From the NCBI GenBank assembly GCA_030618925.1, contig JAUXCK010000204.1, forward strand, positions 1 to 5,772: a stretch of 5,772 nucleotides of DNA, written 5' to 3'. Made by a program: the position numbers and the translations under genes. This document shows, piece after piece, positions 4,719 to 5,772 of this stretch. The notes beneath the pieces were generated by a model. That model was given only the letters and a program-made list of their open reading frames with translations, searched no databases and had not been told where the DNA came from. Origin of the DNA: Desulfobacteraceae bacterium (GTDB taxonomy: Bacteria > Desulfobacterota > Desulfobacteria > Desulfobacterales > SURF-7). How positions within the stretch are numbered: position 1 is the first letter of the stretch; every line of letters begins with the position of its first letter.

Positions 4719-5507
4719 ATGAAAAAAATTTTCTTTTTCAAGGTACTACTGGTTTTTAGTTTGATTTTTAATTTTGGATTGTCAGCAACGGCAATGGCTC
4801 ATTTCGGTATGGTCATCCCATCAGACTCAATGGTTATGCAAGAAGATGATAAAACTGTCAATCTGAAGCTTTCCTTCTCTCATCCATTTGAGGGGGTCGG
4901 TATGGCGCTTGTAAAGCCCAAAGTCTTTGGTGTGGTTGCAAATGGAAAAAACATCGCTCTTCTTGAAAAATTGAAGAAGGTCGATGTCATGGGTCATACG
5001 GCATGGAGCCTTGATTACAAAATCAAAAGACCGGGCGTTTATATGTTCTTTATGGAACCAAAACCATACTGGGAACCTGTGGAAGACTGCTTTATCGTTC
5101 ACCATACAAAAACTGTTGTCACAGCCTTTGGCGATGATGAGGGCTGGGATGCTGAAATAGGGCTTAAAACCGAAATAGTTCCCCTTTCAAAACCGTTTGG
5201 GCTCTACGCCGGAAACGTGTTCCAGGGTATTGTTAAGCTGGATGGAAAGGCGGTGCCCTATGCTGAAGTTGAGGTGGAATATTATAACGAGGATGGGAAA
5301 TCCCACGCACCCACCGATTACATGGTCACCCAGACCATCAAGGCAGATAAAAACGGCGTCTTTACATACGCCGCACCCAAAGCCGGCTGGTGGGGATTTG
5401 CCGCCTTAAGCAAAGCGGATTACAAGATAAAACATGAAGGTGTTGATAAAGACGTGGAGGTAGGAGCCGTTATCTGGGTAAAATTCCAGGATTGGCAAAT
5501 GAAATAA
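4719..5507 (+). CDS. Exported DUF4198 / COG5266-type protein (putative Ni/Co transport accessory)
   Basis: This is a 262-residue precursor. Residues 1-27 are a signal peptide (MKK, long hydrophobic core, cleavage after AMA), leaving a mature periplasmic protein that begins with His28 (HFGMVIPS), a feature typical of this family and suggestive of N-terminal metal coordination. Other possible ligands are H55, H128 and H129. The C-terminal part, EIVPLSKPFGLYAGNVFQG (152-170), AVPYAEVEVEYYN (178-190) and NGVFTYAAPKAGWWGFAAL (212-230), matches the Ig-like region of DUF4198. COG5266 members are often annotated as a periplasmic component of cobalt/nickel transport and lie beside cbiM-like genes; none is present here. 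The start ATG 4719 has GGGAGG at 4708-4713. An upstream ATG at 4683 lies inside the leader hairpin. Family is confident; metal role is inferred. Confidence 0.8.
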   Translation: MKKIFFFKVLLVFSLIFNFGLSATAMAHFGMVIPSDSMVMQEDDKTVNLKLSFSHPFEGVGMALVKPKVFGVVANGKNIALLEKLKKVDVMGHTAWSLDYKIKRPGVYMFFMEPKPYWEPVEDCFIVHHTKTVVTAFGDDEGWDAEIGLKTEIVPLSKPFGLYAGNVFQGIVKLDGKAVPYAEVEVEYYNEDGKSHAPTDYMVTQTIKADKNGVFTYAAPKAGWWGFAALSKADYKIKHEGVDKDVEVGAVIWVKFQDWQMK

Positions 5508-5543
5508 ACATCCGAAAATGGTCCAAACACTACGGCGGCAATG

Positions 5544-5549
5544 TATAAT
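5544..5549 (+). promoter_or_regulatory. Possible -10 box for the truncated gene at 5603
   Basis: TATAAT (5544-5549) stands 53 nt before ATG 5603, but no convincing -35 is seen 16-18 nt upstream. It lies in the 37-nt spacer of a perfect inverted repeat ATGGTCCA (5518-5525) / TGGACCAT (5563-5570). No T-run follows that repeat, so it is not an obvious terminator of the DUF4198 gene; an operator around the promoter is possible. Confidence 0.25.
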
Positions 5550-5602
5550 TTGGCGCTGAACATGGACCATGACATTTAACCGTTAAACGAAAAAGGCAAA
5601 CC

Positions 5603-5677
5603 ATGACCACACCGACCCGGGAAGAAGCGTTTGACCTGCTGAAAAAGCGCCCGCGAATCGGGGTCGGGCCAAGATAA
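5603..5677 (+). pseudogene. N-terminal fragment of an HD-domain phosphohydrolase-like gene, interrupted by the repeat element
   Basis: ATG 5603 with AAAAAGG (5590-5596) at 6 nt opens a frame reading MTTPTREEAFDLLKK. This resembles the start of HDIG-type phosphohydrolases (typically TREEALELLKK, then a helix with the HD residues). From about residue 16 the codons are those of the repeat element (RIGVGPR, then TAA at 5675-5677), so the gene ends after 24 codons. Only about 15 native residues remain, too few for activity. The HD family call rests on this short match and is tentative. The break itself is clear, because the repeat boundary (CGAATCGGGGTC from 5654) also occurs at 109-120 in unrelated surroundings. 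Confidence 0.45.
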
Positions 5678-5768
5678 CATTCTGAGATAAAAAGGAATAA
5701 CGTTAAAAAACTGTCACTTTTTCGGCCTAACTGGCCCTTTTCAGGTATAAAACAGGCTGTTTAGTGAG
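5655..5768 (+). repeat. Direct repeat, copy 3, with left terminal motif
   Basis: 5695-5768 is identical to 1-74. The preceding 5655-5694 matches 110-149 with a few changes and carries GGGGTCGGGCCAA at 5660-5672. The copy begins inside the coding frame that starts at 5603. Its right-hand inverted partner (TTGGTCCGACCCC-type) is not in the window, so the element probably continues to the right. Confidence 0.85.
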
Positions 5769-5772
5769 ATCA

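Overview
The window looks like an accessory stretch from an anaerobic, sulfate-reducer-like deltaproteobacterium (Desulfobacterota, probably Desulfobacteraceae-like). The evidence is family content: a DUF3786-like protein, a DUF3842 plus CooT-type nickel-binding pair, a DUF4198/COG5266-type exported protein, and a uracil-DNA-glycosylase-superfamily protein. An FNR-type palindrome in front of the first operon fits an anaerobe. The assignment is inferred from recalled families, not from a search.

Layout. 1-350: non-coding repeat DNA. It holds two copies of a 71-nt repeat, a 236-bp segment bounded by 13-bp inverted repeats (one mismatch), and a degenerate hairpin copy. 351-560: intergenic, with an FNR-like site and promoter. 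561-1610 (+): a tight three-gene operon of a small zinc-ribbon-like protein, a small coiled-coil protein and a DUF3786-like protein, closed by an intrinsic terminator. 1830-3443 (+): a secreted CAP/SCP-domain protein with a B-repeat-like domain and a PKD-like domain. Its reading frame runs on antisense through the next gene, so its native stop has probably been lost. 2960-4304 (-): an operon read right to left of DUF3842, CooT and a uracil-DNA-glycosylase-like protein, with an 8-nt overlap between the first two. 4305-4718: divergent intergenic region with one terminator-like hairpin in each leader. 4719-5507 (+): exported DUF4198/COG5266-type protein. 5603-5677 (+): an N-terminal scrap resembling an HD-domain phosphohydrolase, cut off by a third copy of the repeat, which ends the window.

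How it fits together. CooT is a nickel-binding family and DUF4198/COG5266 proteins often accompany nickel/cobalt transporters, so the divergent pair around 4305-4718 may be a small metal-related locus, although no transporter is in the window. The first operon is probably switched by oxygen or redox state through an FNR/CRP-family regulator; its biochemical role is unknown. The direct repeats at the two ends are identical over 74 nt, and one has interrupted a gene, so the region is shaped by a small mobile or recombining repeat family.
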